Source: Methanocella_A sp964548585
Lineage (GTDB): Archaea > Halobacteriota > Methanocellia > Methanocellales > Methanocellaceae
DNA: 64,000 nucleotides
Direction of reading: 5' to 3'
Assembly: GCA_964548585.1 (NCBI GenBank)
Contig: CAZJRS010000002.1
Span: forward strand, 1-64,000
The notes beneath the pieces are model-generated. The model worked only from the letters and a program-made list of their open reading frames with translations, ran no database searches and had not been told where the DNA came from. Positions 31,880-41,394 of this stretch are shown here, piece after piece. Position numbers and translations under genes: made by a program. Within the stretch, counting starts at the first letter, position 1, and each line of letters starts with the position of its first letter.

Positions 31880-32854
31880 CTATGTACCGGAGCAGGTTAC
31901 TGTCTCTCTTTCTTCTAGCTTTGTTTTCTTCGCCTTGCGTTTGAGCATTGTCAGAATGTACTCCAGGTTATCGCGGGATTCCTCGACGTGATCAAAGTAC
32001 CTGTCGTCGAGTTCCATTATCAGCACGCCCTCATATCCATCGATATACGAAGCCAGAATCTCCTCTAGGGGGGCATCGCCCCAGCTCACTGGCATATGGG
32101 AGTCACCCTTGCCGAAGGGCAGCAGGTGAGTTTGTGTCTTCTGGTGGTGATATACAGGTCTACCGAAGTTGTCATGCACGTGAGTATGGGCGATCAGCCC
32201 TGTAATATCCTGCGTTGCCTCGGCGCAGTCGAACCCGTAGTATCTGGAAGCCATGTACATGTGGCCTATGTCAAGGCTGATCCGCACGTTGTCCCGGCCG
32301 ATGCGGAGAACCTGCTCCTTGAGCAGGCTGATCTGCTCCGCGTAGCAATACGGGGAATGTAAGGTGTAGGGGCGGGCGTTCTCAAGGCAGATGGTGATAT
32401 CTTTGTAGTCCTTGGCAAGGCGTTCGATCATGAATGCCTCTGCATCGAGGAGCTGTCGCTTTTGGTCTTCGTCGGGTCGTGACACGCCTATGGTGAACTC
32501 ATCTTCAACCAGAAAGCGTCCGGGGTGGTACACCAGTATTCCGGCTCCGATCTCCTCGGCAAAGATGAGGCTTGATCTAAACACGTCAGCATGGAGCCCC
32601 GGGTTTTCCCTGTCCATGAGGTTGAGCAGGTCCGGCGCATGCACGCTGTACCTGAGATCGTAGCGTCCGAGCAGATCGGCGGTTTTTTTGGTCACTCGTC
32701 CGTCGAGGCGGCCATTCTTGATGGCATCGACTCCGTGGACGGGTATCTCCGCCGCTTTTAACCCCATTTTTTCGAAGACTTTAAGGTCTTTCTTGACCTG
32801 GTCAAGCCGTCCGTCCACCCTGACTTCGTTGATCTTGCTCCCGATCTTTACCAT
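31880..32854 (-). CDS. sugar isomerase/endonuclease IV-like TIM-barrel protein
   Basis: 324 residues from ATG 32854, preceded by GGAGGT; an earlier ATG at 32911 lacks a ribosome site. Barrel strands carry likely metal ligands: YSVHAPDLLN, ILVYHPGRF, CLENARP, SLDIGHMYMA, HTHVHDNFGR and LIMELDDRY. This is the xylose isomerase-like (AP endonuclease 2) superfamily pattern. Whether it acts on a sugar or on DNA cannot be decided; isolated archaeal members are often annotated as sugar phosphate isomerase/epimerase. Confidence 0.85.
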   Translation of the reverse strand: MVKIGSKINEVRVDGRLDQVKKDLKVFEKMGLKAAEIPVHGVDAIKNGRLDGRVTKKTADLLGRYDLRYSVHAPDLLNLMDRENPGLHADVFRSSLIFAEEIGAGILVYHPGRFLVEDEFTIGVSRPDEDQKRQLLDAEAFMIERLAKDYKDITICLENARPYTLHSPYCYAEQISLLKEQVLRIGRDNVRISLDIGHMYMASRYYGFDCAEATQDITGLIAHTHVHDNFGRPVYHHQKTQTHLLPFGKGDSHMPVSWGDAPLEEILASYIDGYEGVLIMELDDRYFDHVEESRDNLEYILTMLKRKAKKTKLEERETVTCSGT

Positions 32855-33091
32855 GTTGAAAATACCTCCAGGCTCTTGTCTGGTACCTTTAGCGAAAAAT
32901 TCCACAGGCATCTGATGTGTAATTAGAAGGTTCCAGATTACGGGGGGATATAGCTAATCTCGGTAAAATATATGGGCTATATAGACAAGCACGATTTTCT
33001 ATAGTATTCAATCACCGGTCGTTCTGGCAGAGCATTTGCCGTTCCATACTTATTTCAAACCGGAACGTCAATTTTTTCATGGTATGTACCG

Positions 33092-34981
33092 ATGAGACCG
33101 CTGATATTCGGAAATGGCTCGCTGCTGGTTTGTGTGGACGAGCGGGGTGTGGTCCGCGACTTTTACTACCCGTATGCAGGGATGGAAAACCATGGCGGGT
33201 ACATGCGTCTAGGGCTATTTGACCTGGACCGGAAGCGCTTTGCATGGCTGGAAGACTGGCCAAAACGGCAAACTTATGTCAAAGAGTCTGCGAGCGACGT
33301 CTCTATGGTGGGATCAACACTTTTTTCCAATCCGGGCTTTGGTGCAGAGGTCGAAGTACGCAGCATGGTGCATCATGACCGGAACTTTTTCATGCGCAAA
33401 ATCCTGGTCAAGAACGAGATGATCGAGCCTTCGAGGCTGCGGCTATTTTCCGCGCAGAGCTATCATATTCTCGAGAACAACTTTGCCAACACCGCGGTGA
33501 GAGACGGCTCCATGATGAACCACTACAAACGAGACCGGTTTTTCATCCAGAGCTCCATGCCGGTATTCGACCAGTTCACCACGGGCATTTCCGAATGGAG
33601 AGACCGTCTTGGTACCTGGAAGGACGCCGAGGATGGTGTGCTTGAAGAAAATATCGTGGCCCACGGTACCGTCGATTCCACCGTAGGATGGACACTGCCC
33701 GTGCTGAAGCCAGGCGAGACCACGGCGGTCTGGTTCTGGGTATGTGTCGGCCGCAACTTCCCCGAAGCCAAGGAAATCCACGACTTGGTACGATCCCAGG
33801 GCCCTGACTCGTTCTATCCGGAAAGCGCCCGCTACTGGAGCTCCTTTTCGATCAAGGCTCAAAGCTATGGCGCCCTGTCGAACTTTTACACACTGCCGGA
33901 CGAGGTGAGGGACGCTTTTCTGCGGAGCCTGCTTACCGTGTACTGCCACATCGACAGGGGCGGATCAATCATAGCGTCCTGCGACTCCCAGATCAAGCAA
34001 CAGGGTGCCGACTACTACACGTATTGCTGGCCCCGGGATGCCGCCTGGGTAGCGATGACTCTTGACCGCGCGGGCTACCGCTACCTCTGCCGTGGCACCT
34101 ACAAGTTCTTCAGCAAGATCATCGATAAGCGGGGCTTCTTCCGGCACAAGTATACGCCAGCCGGCGACCTGGGCAGCACCTGGCACCCGTTGCCCATGAT
34201 CCAGATCGACGAGACCGGTTTGCCCCTGTACGCACTATACCGGCACTGGCTGGAGGACCGCAACATAATGACCATATCCTCGCTGTACGAGTCCTTAGTC
34301 CGGCCCGCAGCCGATTTTCTCATCCAGTTCATCGACCCCGTTACCGGATTGCCCCGCCCCAGCTTTGACCTCTGGGAAGAGCGCAAAGGTGTCTACACGT
34401 ACTCTTGCGCATGTGTTTACGCCGGACTTTACAGCGCAGCATCGATCGCCTCACTGATCGGCGACGAAGGTTCTATGACCAGGTGGGCTGATGCTGCAAA
34501 CTCTGTCAAGGATGCTACAATACAGCGAATGTACGACCCGGCGCTGGGCCGGTTCAGGCGTGGCATCGGAGACAATACGGTGGATGCGTCGCTGTTCGTC
34601 GTCTGGTACCTGGGCCTGGTACCGCCCGACCATCCCGGGGCTACAGGGACCATGAAGGCAATCAAAGAACAACTCACCCGGCCTGACGGGGGCATCGCCC
34701 GCTACGAGGGGGATCGCTACCAGGGCTTCATGAACAGCTGGCCGCTGTGCACCCTTTGGATGGCCCAGTGGCATATCTGCGGCGGCGACCTGGATCGAGC
34801 AATGGCGCTCATCCGCTGGGCCATCGCCCATTCCTCTGGCGGAGGCCTGATGCCCGAACAGGTGAACGAGCGCGGAGAGCCGGTTTCCGTGTTGCCTCTC
34901 GGCTGGTCTCACTCAACGTTCATGGAAGCCGTGATTGAGTACCTCGAGGCCCAGGCAGGGCGATACTGGAGTCCGTTCTAG
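33092..34981 (+). CDS. glycoside hydrolase family 15 (glucoamylase-like)
   Basis: 629 residues: an N-terminal beta-sandwich (MRPLIFGNGSLLVCVDERG) and a C-terminal alpha/alpha barrel with YTYCWPRDAAWVAMTLDRAG, DLWEERKGVYTYSCACVYAG containing the catalytic acid Glu, and a late GLMPEQVNERGEP with the second Glu. No signal peptide, so it is cytosolic and probably degrades storage glycogen or a maltodextrin or trehalose. The upstream gene is divergent. Confidence 0.92.
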   Translation: MRPLIFGNGSLLVCVDERGVVRDFYYPYAGMENHGGYMRLGLFDLDRKRFAWLEDWPKRQTYVKESASDVSMVGSTLFSNPGFGAEVEVRSMVHHDRNFFMRKILVKNEMIEPSRLRLFSAQSYHILENNFANTAVRDGSMMNHYKRDRFFIQSSMPVFDQFTTGISEWRDRLGTWKDAEDGVLEENIVAHGTVDSTVGWTLPVLKPGETTAVWFWVCVGRNFPEAKEIHDLVRSQGPDSFYPESARYWSSFSIKAQSYGALSNFYTLPDEVRDAFLRSLLTVYCHIDRGGSIIASCDSQIKQQGADYYTYCWPRDAAWVAMTLDRAGYRYLCRGTYKFFSKIIDKRGFFRHKYTPAGDLGSTWHPLPMIQIDETGLPLYALYRHWLEDRNIMTISSLYESLVRPAADFLIQFIDPVTGLPRPSFDLWEERKGVYTYSCACVYAGLYSAASIASLIGDEGSMTRWADAANSVKDATIQRMYDPALGRFRRGIGDNTVDASLFVVWYLGLVPPDHPGATGTMKAIKEQLTRPDGGIARYEGDRYQGFMNSWPLCTLWMAQWHICGGDLDRAMALIRWAIAHSSGGGLMPEQVNERGEPVSVLPLGWSHSTFMEAVIEYLEAQAGRYWSPF

Positions 34982-35223
34982 AAAAATAGCATATGATTTC
35001 ATGCTCACTGTTAATTTGAATCGTTTACCACATCAGCCCGGAATTTACCCCCCTATTTCCTCTGGAGCCATGAATTGCACATATGCCAAGTAATAGGGCT
35101 CGGTTCATGGCATTGGTACATTTTCCGGCTTTCGGCTTGCCCGACGCAAAGCTTATAACCCCCTGGCCTGATATGGCTATATTCGCTTAATATTCAACAG
35201 GTAAAATAAAGGGCGGTATTTCT

Positions 35224-36513
35224 GTGTTGAGGTACGGAACAATAGCGTTAATCGCAGCGATCATCGCTGTAGCGATGTTTGTACAGGTCAGTGTGGCAGA
35301 GGAGCCTACGGAGGAGTGGAAATACTCTACGAATACGTACATCACTGCGTCGCCGGTATATCTGAATAACATGCTCTATGTGGGCGCCCAGAATGGAAAA
35401 ATGTACTTTATGTCGACACTTACCGGGACACCACAGGGAATTCCATTTGTCACGCACAATCAAACCCCCTCGGCAATTAAGGGGACGCCTCTGGTTGTAA
35501 ATGACCAGGCGACCAATCGCAGAATCCTGTACTTTGGTAGTGATCAGGGTACATTGTTCTCGGTCAATGGCCTGACCGGCAAAGAAATCTGGAAGTATCA
35601 GGCAGGTGCGCCCATTGACGGCACTCCTACACTTTACAACGGGATACTCTTCTTCGGGACTTTTGACAACAAAGTCCACGCCCTTCTCGCCGAGGACGGT
35701 CAGGCCCAGTGGAATTACACTGCAGATGGCTGGATCAGCGAAGGCATCGAAGCCAAAGATAACTTTATCTTCTTCGGATCCCAGGACGGCAACCTGTACT
35801 GCCTGGAAGTCTACACCGGGAAGCTAAAGTGGAAAACTGATCTAAAAAGCCGTGTAAACGCCCCGATCATCGACGGGGACGTTATCTATGTGGGCACTCA
35901 GGACGGTTACGTCCATGCCGTCGACCGCTATAGCGGCAACGAACAGTGGACCTTCGAGACCGATGGCGCAATCGTATCGAAGCCCCTCGTCCAGCTGAAC
36001 ACGGTCTATGTCGGCTCCGCAGATGGTAACGCCTACGCGCTGAACGAGTCCACCGGCAAGCTGCTATGGAAATTCCCGACAGGTGACGGTGTTAAGGCGA
36101 CACCCGGATTCGACAGCGGCATAATCTACATCGGATCCGGTGACGGCAATGTCTATGCAGTCGACGCCCGGATGGGCCTTGAGTACTGGAGATACAAAGT
36201 GGGCAACGCCGTTGACACGACCCCGACGGCCGGGATCGGAACCGACAAGAAAACCCACCTCTATTTCGCCACTGTGAACGGGGACGTTTACGGGTTGAAG
36301 CTGCCCAGTTCTTTGATCATGGCGACTCCTACTCCTAAGCCCCAGCCCACTGAAGCACCCACCACCGTGCCAAGTCCGACTGTAACAGTAACACCCACAC
36401 TGGTTCCACTGCCCTCGATCAGTCCCACCCCCCAGTACTCGTGGTGCCCGCTTCCCGGGCTATTTGCAGCTGCACTTGCAGTCGTGGGAATTGCATACCG
36501 CAGGCGCAGGTAA
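35224..36513 (+). CDS. surface PQQ-like beta-propeller protein with PGF-type C-terminal anchor
   Basis: 429 residues, GTG start, N-terminal signal peptide, then about eight PQQ/quinoprotein-like blades such as DGYVHAVDRYSGNEQWTFET. A Thr/Pro-rich stalk (about residues 365-405) leads to PGLFAAALAVVGIAYRRRR, a hydrophobic helix with terminal arginines like archaeosortase-processed PGF-CTERM tails. No redox cofactor residues are evident, so a binding or structural surface role is likely. Confidence 0.85.
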   Translation: MLRYGTIALIAAIIAVAMFVQVSVAEEPTEEWKYSTNTYITASPVYLNNMLYVGAQNGKMYFMSTLTGTPQGIPFVTHNQTPSAIKGTPLVVNDQATNRRILYFGSDQGTLFSVNGLTGKEIWKYQAGAPIDGTPTLYNGILFFGTFDNKVHALLAEDGQAQWNYTADGWISEGIEAKDNFIFFGSQDGNLYCLEVYTGKLKWKTDLKSRVNAPIIDGDVIYVGTQDGYVHAVDRYSGNEQWTFETDGAIVSKPLVQLNTVYVGSADGNAYALNESTGKLLWKFPTGDGVKATPGFDSGIIYIGSGDGNVYAVDARMGLEYWRYKVGNAVDTTPTAGIGTDKKTHLYFATVNGDVYGLKLPSSLIMATPTPKPQPTEAPTTVPSPTVTVTPTLVPLPSISPTPQYSWCPLPGLFAAALAVVGIAYRRRR

Positions 36514-36525
36514 CGCCAAAAGTTT

Positions 36526-36660
36526 TGAGGGGGCTCCCGGGGGACTTTTTCAAAAGTCCCCCTGGGTCTCGACACCAACTAAAGCCCGAAGGGCGTTAAA
36601 AAAACGATGTTTTTGAGGGGGTCGCGAGGGGGGCTTTTTACAAAAAGCCCCCCCCCTGAC
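36526..36660. repeat. G-rich hairpin repeat block 1
   Basis: Holds two strong hairpins: GGGGGACTTTT/AAAAGTCCCCC (36539-36562) and GGGGGGCTTTTT/AAAAAGCCCCCC (36628-36653), joined by a conserved linker containing AAGCCCGAAGGGCG. The block is repeated directly at 36721-36850. It may terminate the propeller gene and is part of a dispersed family. Confidence 0.85.
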
Positions 36661-36718
36661 ACCACACAGACCTAACTTCTAAGTAACGATTTCCCCGGCA
36701 TATTATTAACTTCACTAT
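36600..36718. repeat. left arm of a long inverted repeat
   Basis: Near-identical in reverse complement to about 40231-40345, sharing the hairpin, GGGGGTCGCGAGGGGGG and AAGTAACGATTTCCCCGGCA. The two arms enclose the AN1 and cupin genes. Confidence 0.75.
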
Positions 36719-36720
36719 CG

Positions 36721-36850
36721 ACTCCCGGGGGACTTTTTCAAAAGTCCCCCTGGGTCTCGACACCAACTCAAGCCCGTAGGGCATTTTAAAAGCGATGTTT
36801 TTGAGGGGGTCGCGAGGGGGGCTTTTTACAAAAAGCCCCCCGACACCCGA
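36721..36850. repeat. G-rich hairpin repeat block 2
   Basis: Direct repeat of 36526-36660 about 190 bp downstream, same two hairpins (36727-36750 and around 36816-36841) and linker with scattered substitutions. Together the blocks fill the 373-bp gap between the propeller and AN1 genes. Confidence 0.85.
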
Positions 36851-36886
36851 CCTAGGAATGGCTGAGATATTACGTGGAATAAGCTC

Positions 36887-38656
36887 TTAACCCCAGTACA
36901 TATCAACCGTTTTCACAACACCCGGGGGATTATAGGAAATCCAGTTGTTCTCTTCGGAGTTCAGGAGAGCAGCACGCCGGTAGTCGAGGTCCTTGCGCTT
37001 TGAGTCAAGCTGCTTTTTTAAGCTTTCCAGCTTGTTCCACGTTGCCGAGTACTGGTTGTACTGGCTGTCCAGGCTGGTCTTCCACGACTGCAGAGACCCG
37101 AGGTTGGAGGGGGCTGGCGGTATGTATACGCCGGTATTTCCGGCGTTATACTGTGCAATTGCCTGATTATGAAGGCTCATCTGGCGGTTATAATCGGCGA
37201 CAGCAGCCGAGTACTGGTTGCTCTCCACCGTATATGCATCATAGAAGCGGCTGTTGTCGGCAGACTGGTTGTTATAGTCGTCCACCTCGGCGTTGTACTG
37301 CCTCAGATCATCGCCGTATTGCTTCCACTTTTCAAAGTAAGCTTCCATCCGGCCTTTCATGTCGAGGTAGAAACTGTACTTCAGATTGCCCCCGACCTGG
37401 CTGATGGGGAACTCCCCCAGCTCTTTACCGGTTTCGAGGTATACCACATTATCCCGGGGCCGGTCGCCATTGGCCAGCTGGGACTGGTTGATGCCCGTGT
37501 CGTCGACGTAGACAAAGCCTTTATCCGTCGTGGGAAACACGTTGAACGCATGGCCTACGGGTTTATCCTGAAAGGAGACACTAACGATACCATTCTTGAT
37601 GCCCCGGATTTCCGCCCGGTCATGCAGATCCGCGGCAAAGTCCAGGCATGTATAATCCCGATCGACATACGTACGATTTTCAGTGATATCGTCGGCCAGG
37701 AATGCCACAAGCTGCGCATAGGATACGGGGCTGGCGTTACGGTAACTGGTAATCTCGGGGCGCTTACTGCTGCCGTTCAGGAAGGGCTGACTCCCGGTCC
37801 AGTGGTCCCTTAAAAATTTCACCCTGGAGAAATCCAGCCCGTCGTAGCTGGCAGCAGAAACGTTCATGGCGGTGGGGTCCACGTAGACCATGCCCTGATC
37901 GGTCGTACTAAACGCGACGACGGCATGTACCGGCGAACTTCCCATCATATCTGTGCCTATGACGCTGCAGTTGATCTGGCGCTGCTCTGCATCATTGTGA
38001 AGGGCTACGGCGTACTCTACGCTCCGGTATTTAGGGTCCTTGTCGACCGCACTTTCGAGCGCAGGTGTGACCTCGTCGAGAAATATGGAGAGGTTAGCGT
38101 ATGTGACGTCGGTCGCATTTCTGTATTTAACGACTACATCATACTGGCCGGTGCTGTTCTTGAACGGCAGCTTCTCGGTCCAGATGGGCGGGAATAAGAT
38201 GGTGTAACCGACAGCTCCGATGCCCCCCACGACGATCAAGGTGACGATTATGAGAGCGCACAGGATGACAAGGTTACGCCGGCCGGCCGTTTTTTTAGGA
38301 CTGGCGGAGACGATTGGCGTGACGGGCCTGGCCGAAGTGACTGGCGGCCTTGCGGTCGGGACTGGTGAAACAGGCAACTGCACTGCCGAAGGTAGGCCAG
38401 GAGACGGCTCAATTCTGGTAGCCGGAGAGCTTTCCGGTACAAGCCCGGAGCACTCGTGGCGTTCCGGGGCCTTATGATCCGCGCAGAACTTCCTGCCGCA
38501 CTTCGGACACCGGGACGGAAACAGCTCGAGCTTTCCGCAGACTGCACAATTATTAGAGGCGCTGTCATACTCTTTTTTATTTTGCGCTGGCTGAGAAACG
38601 ACCTCCGGCTGGTCACCGGCCAATGCACGATCCAGTTCGGGCTCATCACTCGCCAC
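36887..38656 (-). CDS. AN1 zinc finger membrane protein with duplicated transglutaminase-like domain
   Basis: 589 residues, GTG start. Residues about 35-73 form an AN1-type zinc finger (CAVCGKLELFPSRCPKCGRK). A Pro-rich linker and one membrane helix (about 128-155) follow. Outside are two copies of a transglutaminase-like domain. Copy 2 keeps Cys (YTCLDFAADLHDRAE), His (VGHAFNVF) and Asp (VYVDDTG); copy 1 has Ser for the Cys (YRSVEYAVALHNDAE). A long coiled coil then leads to a W-rich end. It is probably a surface protease- or cross-linker-like protein with a cytosolic zinc finger. Downstream of the stop lie the hairpin repeats. Confidence 0.75.
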   Translation of the reverse strand: MASDEPELDRALAGDQPEVVSQPAQNKKEYDSASNNCAVCGKLELFPSRCPKCGRKFCADHKAPERHECSGLVPESSPATRIEPSPGLPSAVQLPVSPVPTARPPVTSARPVTPIVSASPKKTAGRRNLVILCALIIVTLIVVGGIGAVGYTILFPPIWTEKLPFKNSTGQYDVVVKYRNATDVTYANLSIFLDEVTPALESAVDKDPKYRSVEYAVALHNDAEQRQINCSVIGTDMMGSSPVHAVVAFSTTDQGMVYVDPTAMNVSAASYDGLDFSRVKFLRDHWTGSQPFLNGSSKRPEITSYRNASPVSYAQLVAFLADDITENRTYVDRDYTCLDFAADLHDRAEIRGIKNGIVSVSFQDKPVGHAFNVFPTTDKGFVYVDDTGINQSQLANGDRPRDNVVYLETGKELGEFPISQVGGNLKYSFYLDMKGRMEAYFEKWKQYGDDLRQYNAEVDDYNNQSADNSRFYDAYTVESNQYSAAVADYNRQMSLHNQAIAQYNAGNTGVYIPPAPSNLGSLQSWKTSLDSQYNQYSATWNKLESLKKQLDSKRKDLDYRRAALLNSEENNWISYNPPGVVKTVDMYWG

Positions 38657-39041
38657 GAACTACACCCCAGACGGTAAAGGCCCGCTCAAGTGCGTTTACG
38701 GGTGCTGGAGCCATGCCCATAAACGCGGTATTATTTTCCCCCGGGATAGATGCTCTGGAAGTGACCGATCTGGCAGACATAGCTCAACGGCTATTTTGTA
38801 TAACGATAAACCTATATCAACTATGTCGTTTTTGGTTTGTCTGGCAATGGTTGAGATTTAAGAAATATTCTTATTTGATAGAAAGAGCGTTTACGCTATC
38901 CAATAACCCAGAAGTGCTTTTTGTATCTATTTATGGAATTAACTATTTTTATTCCGGGGAGCTATCGAAAAAGCTCCCCGAAGGCCATTAAAACTCCTGG
39001 CTGCTCAGCCCCTTCGAAGCCGCAAAACCTTGAAATTATTT
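38657..39041. other. intergenic region with a hairpin after the cupin gene
   Basis: No credible gene on either strand. AT-rich DNA at 38790-38950 would hold the promoter of the AN1 gene. CGGGGAGCT (38955-38963) pairs with AGCTCCCCG (38972-38980) about 60 bp behind the cupin stop and is probably its terminator; it resembles the G-rich hairpin family. Confidence 0.5.
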
Positions 39042-40055
39042 TTACTGTGCCTCGGCTTCGGTGGGTGCCGCTTCAGTAGTCTCTTCTGCCTTGAACAGCT
39101 CACCTTCCTTCGTGAGCTTGATCTTGATGTTGCACCTGGGACATACGGTGATGCAGCCGTCTGAGGTGTTGGTCGTCACAGGCGTCTGGAGACGGCAGAT
39201 TGGGCAGTCATACTCCAGGCTGGATAACTCCTGGGATTCGACGGGAGGAGGCCCCTGTATGACCATGACCGTCATCTGGCTGTCTGCAGCCATGATCCCG
39301 TAAGCGGTATCGGCGGGCACGTAGATGGCCTCGTTGGGGTCTACTGACTGCTCCTCATCGTCGACGAACACAATGCCCTGGCCCTGTACGATGTAAAGTA
39401 ACGTATCGCTACCCGGGTGTTTCTGCATGGAAAGGGTCTGCCATGGCTGGAAGTCGAGGACTCCGAACTCCACCTGCGCGGGCGTTTCTGCTCCTGCTTG
39501 TTTTTCCTGTTGCTGAAGCGATTCGGCTGATTGCGCACCAGGCTGGCCGGGGCCTGCGACATCCCACTGCTCTCCCCAGTACTTCTCGGCTTTGAAGTTT
39601 GCTCCCTCTTTGGTCAGCGTGACAGTTGACTCGCAACGTGGGCACATATTGATATCGCCAGTCTCGGTTCCGGTAGTAAGCGGTGCCTCGAGGTCGCACT
39701 CCGGGCAACGGAAGGACAGGCCGGCTGCCTTCTCTACCTTAACCGGCCTGGGCCCCTGCACGGCAACGACGTTCAGGTCGTTTTCGCTGGCCAGCACCCC
39801 GTAGGTGGCGTTGGAAGGGACGTACATGGCGTCTCCCGGGCTGACAGAAAATACTCCGTCGTTGATGAGCATGAATCCTTCCCCGTCGACAAAGTACATG
39901 ATCGTGTCGTTTTCCGGATTCCGCTGCATGGGCAGTGACTGCCACGGCTCGAAATCGTAGAGGCTGAAAGCGATCTTATCAGTTTTCAGCGGGTCCTCCC
40001 GGTAAAATTCCCTGTCGGAAAATTGCTCCTCACTCTTGACTCTCACAGTCTCCAT
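39042..40055 (-). CDS. tandem cupin/zinc-ribbon protein
   Basis: 337 residues from ATG 40055 with GGTGAT close before it; a longer frame to 40217 is poorly supported. Two repeats each consist of a cupin (FEPWQSLPMQRNPENDTIMY and FQPWQTLSMQKHPGSDTLLY) and a four-cysteine ribbon (CPECDLEAP..CPRC and CPICRLQTP..CPRC), separated by a Gln/Ala-rich linker. Classic cupin metal-binding histidines are mostly missing, so it is likelier a binding or sensing protein than an enzyme. Function unknown. Confidence 0.75.
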   Translation of the reverse strand: METVRVKSEEQFSDREFYREDPLKTDKIAFSLYDFEPWQSLPMQRNPENDTIMYFVDGEGFMLINDGVFSVSPGDAMYVPSNATYGVLASENDLNVVAVQGPRPVKVEKAAGLSFRCPECDLEAPLTTGTETGDINMCPRCESTVTLTKEGANFKAEKYWGEQWDVAGPGQPGAQSAESLQQQEKQAGAETPAQVEFGVLDFQPWQTLSMQKHPGSDTLLYIVQGQGIVFVDDEEQSVDPNEAIYVPADTAYGIMAADSQMTVMVIQGPPPVESQELSSLEYDCPICRLQTPVTTNTSDGCITVCPRCNIKIKLTKEGELFKAEETTEAAPTEAEAQ

Positions 40056-40230
40056 CGGATCACCAAAATTATATAAGCTTATTATTATATTATATTTGTC
40101 TGAGTATAGCAGACCCGGACCGTTGAAAACGGGGAAATCGACGAGCTCAGCAACCGGGAGCTCGTCGATTGATCTTAAACAGGCGGGTATCAGGGGAACT
40201 TGTTGTATAAAGTCCACCTGGAGCCATTAG

Positions 40231-40408
40231 TGAAGTAAAGAATATGCCGGGGAAATCGTTACTTAGGAGTTAGCCCTGTGTGGTGTCAGGGGGGCTTTTT
40301 ACAAAAAGCCCCCCTCGCGACCCCCTCAAAAACATCGCTTTTAAAATGCCCTTCGGGCTTGCTTCCCTGTCGAGAGTCAGGGGAACCTTTTTGGAAAAGG
40401 TTCCCCCG
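40231..40408. repeat. right arm of the inverted repeat plus a further G-rich hairpin
   Basis: Reverse complement of 36600-36718 followed by linker AAAATGCCCTTCGGGCTTG and a variant hairpin GGGGAACCTTTT/AAAAGGTTCCCC at about 40380-40408. It lies just upstream of pyrB, leaving about 60 bp for the pyrB promoter. Confidence 0.8.
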
Positions 40409-40467
40409 ACACCCCCTCTAAAACTTTCTCCCAAAACATTTTATGTAACATTAGCCAATTACGTACG

Positions 40468-41394
40468 ATGAATTTCGAGAGGAAGCACATCATCTCGACC
40501 AAGGATTTCTCCCGGGATGAGATCGACTTTGTCCTGGACCGGGCTGCCAGGCTGGAGCCGAGCGCACGTCAAGGTAGCCGGCTGCTGGACGGCCGGATTG
40601 TGGCCACACTATTCTATGAGCCCTCAACCAGGACTCGTCTTTCTTTCGACACGGCCGTCAAGAGGCTCGGCGGTGCCACCATCGGTTTTGACTCGGCCAC
40701 TTCCTCTTCTACGGTAAAAGGCGAGACCCTGGCCGATACGATCCGCATCATCGAGTCGTACGCGGACGCGATCGTGCTGCGCCACCCGAAGGAGGGCGCG
40801 GCTCGCATGGCCTCGGAAATCTCCCGGGTGCCGGTCATCAACGCTGGTGACGGGGCCGGCCACCACCCCACTCAGACGCTGCTCGACCTTTACACCATGC
40901 GCAAGGAATGCAAGAAGGAGATCGGAGACCTGAACGTCGCCATCGTGGGCGACCTGAAGTACGGCCGTACCGTGCATTCGCTGGCCTACGCACTATCGCT
41001 CTACGGGACCAGGCTTTCATTTGTCTCGCCGGAGCAGCTGAAAATGCCCGCGAGCATCATCAACTATTTGAAGCGCAAAGGCATCAGCATCGTCGAGACA
41101 TCCAGCATGCAGGACGTGCTCGACAAGGCCGACGTGCTCTACATGACCAGGATCCAGAAGGAGCGCTTCCCCGACCCTGCCGAATACCAGAAGGTAGCAG
41201 GGAGCTACAGGATCACGACCGAAACGCTGTCGGTCGTCCAGGCTGACACGATCGTCATGCACCCCCTTCCGAGGGTTGATGAGATCGCTCCTGAAGTGGA
41301 TGCGACGAAGCACGCGAGGTATTTCCAGCAGTCGTTCTACGGGGTCCCGGTACGTATGGCCGTCCTCTCGCTGGTGATGGGAGTAGACCTATGA
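40468..41394 (+). CDS. pyrB: aspartate carbamoyltransferase catalytic subunit
   Basis: 308 residues with the carbamoyl-phosphate loop EPSTRTRLSF, the ETLADT and NAGDGAGHHPTQTLLDLYT motifs and HPLPRVDEI. It catalyses the committed step of pyrimidine synthesis, carbamoyl phosphate plus aspartate. The stop overlaps the pyrI ATG by four bases. No clear ribosome site precedes the ATG, so it may be leaderless. Confidence 0.97.
   Translation: MNFERKHIISTKDFSRDEIDFVLDRAARLEPSARQGSRLLDGRIVATLFYEPSTRTRLSFDTAVKRLGGATIGFDSATSSSTVKGETLADTIRIIESYADAIVLRHPKEGAARMASEISRVPVINAGDGAGHHPTQTLLDLYTMRKECKKEIGDLNVAIVGDLKYGRTVHSLAYALSLYGTRLSFVSPEQLKMPASIINYLKRKGISIVETSSMQDVLDKADVLYMTRIQKERFPDPAEYQKVAGSYRITTETLSVVQADTIVMHPLPRVDEIAPEVDATKHARYFQQSFYGVPVRMAVLSLVMGVDL

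Noticed and set aside
36526..36850. Direct repeats as a CRISPR array
   Set aside because: Only two copies, about 190 bp period, strong self-hairpins, no unique spacers of 30-40 bp and no cas genes in the window.
38623..38991. 122-codon plus-strand frame
   Set aside because: Starts inside the AN1 gene on the opposite strand and runs through AT-rich promoter DNA and a hairpin; no coding character.
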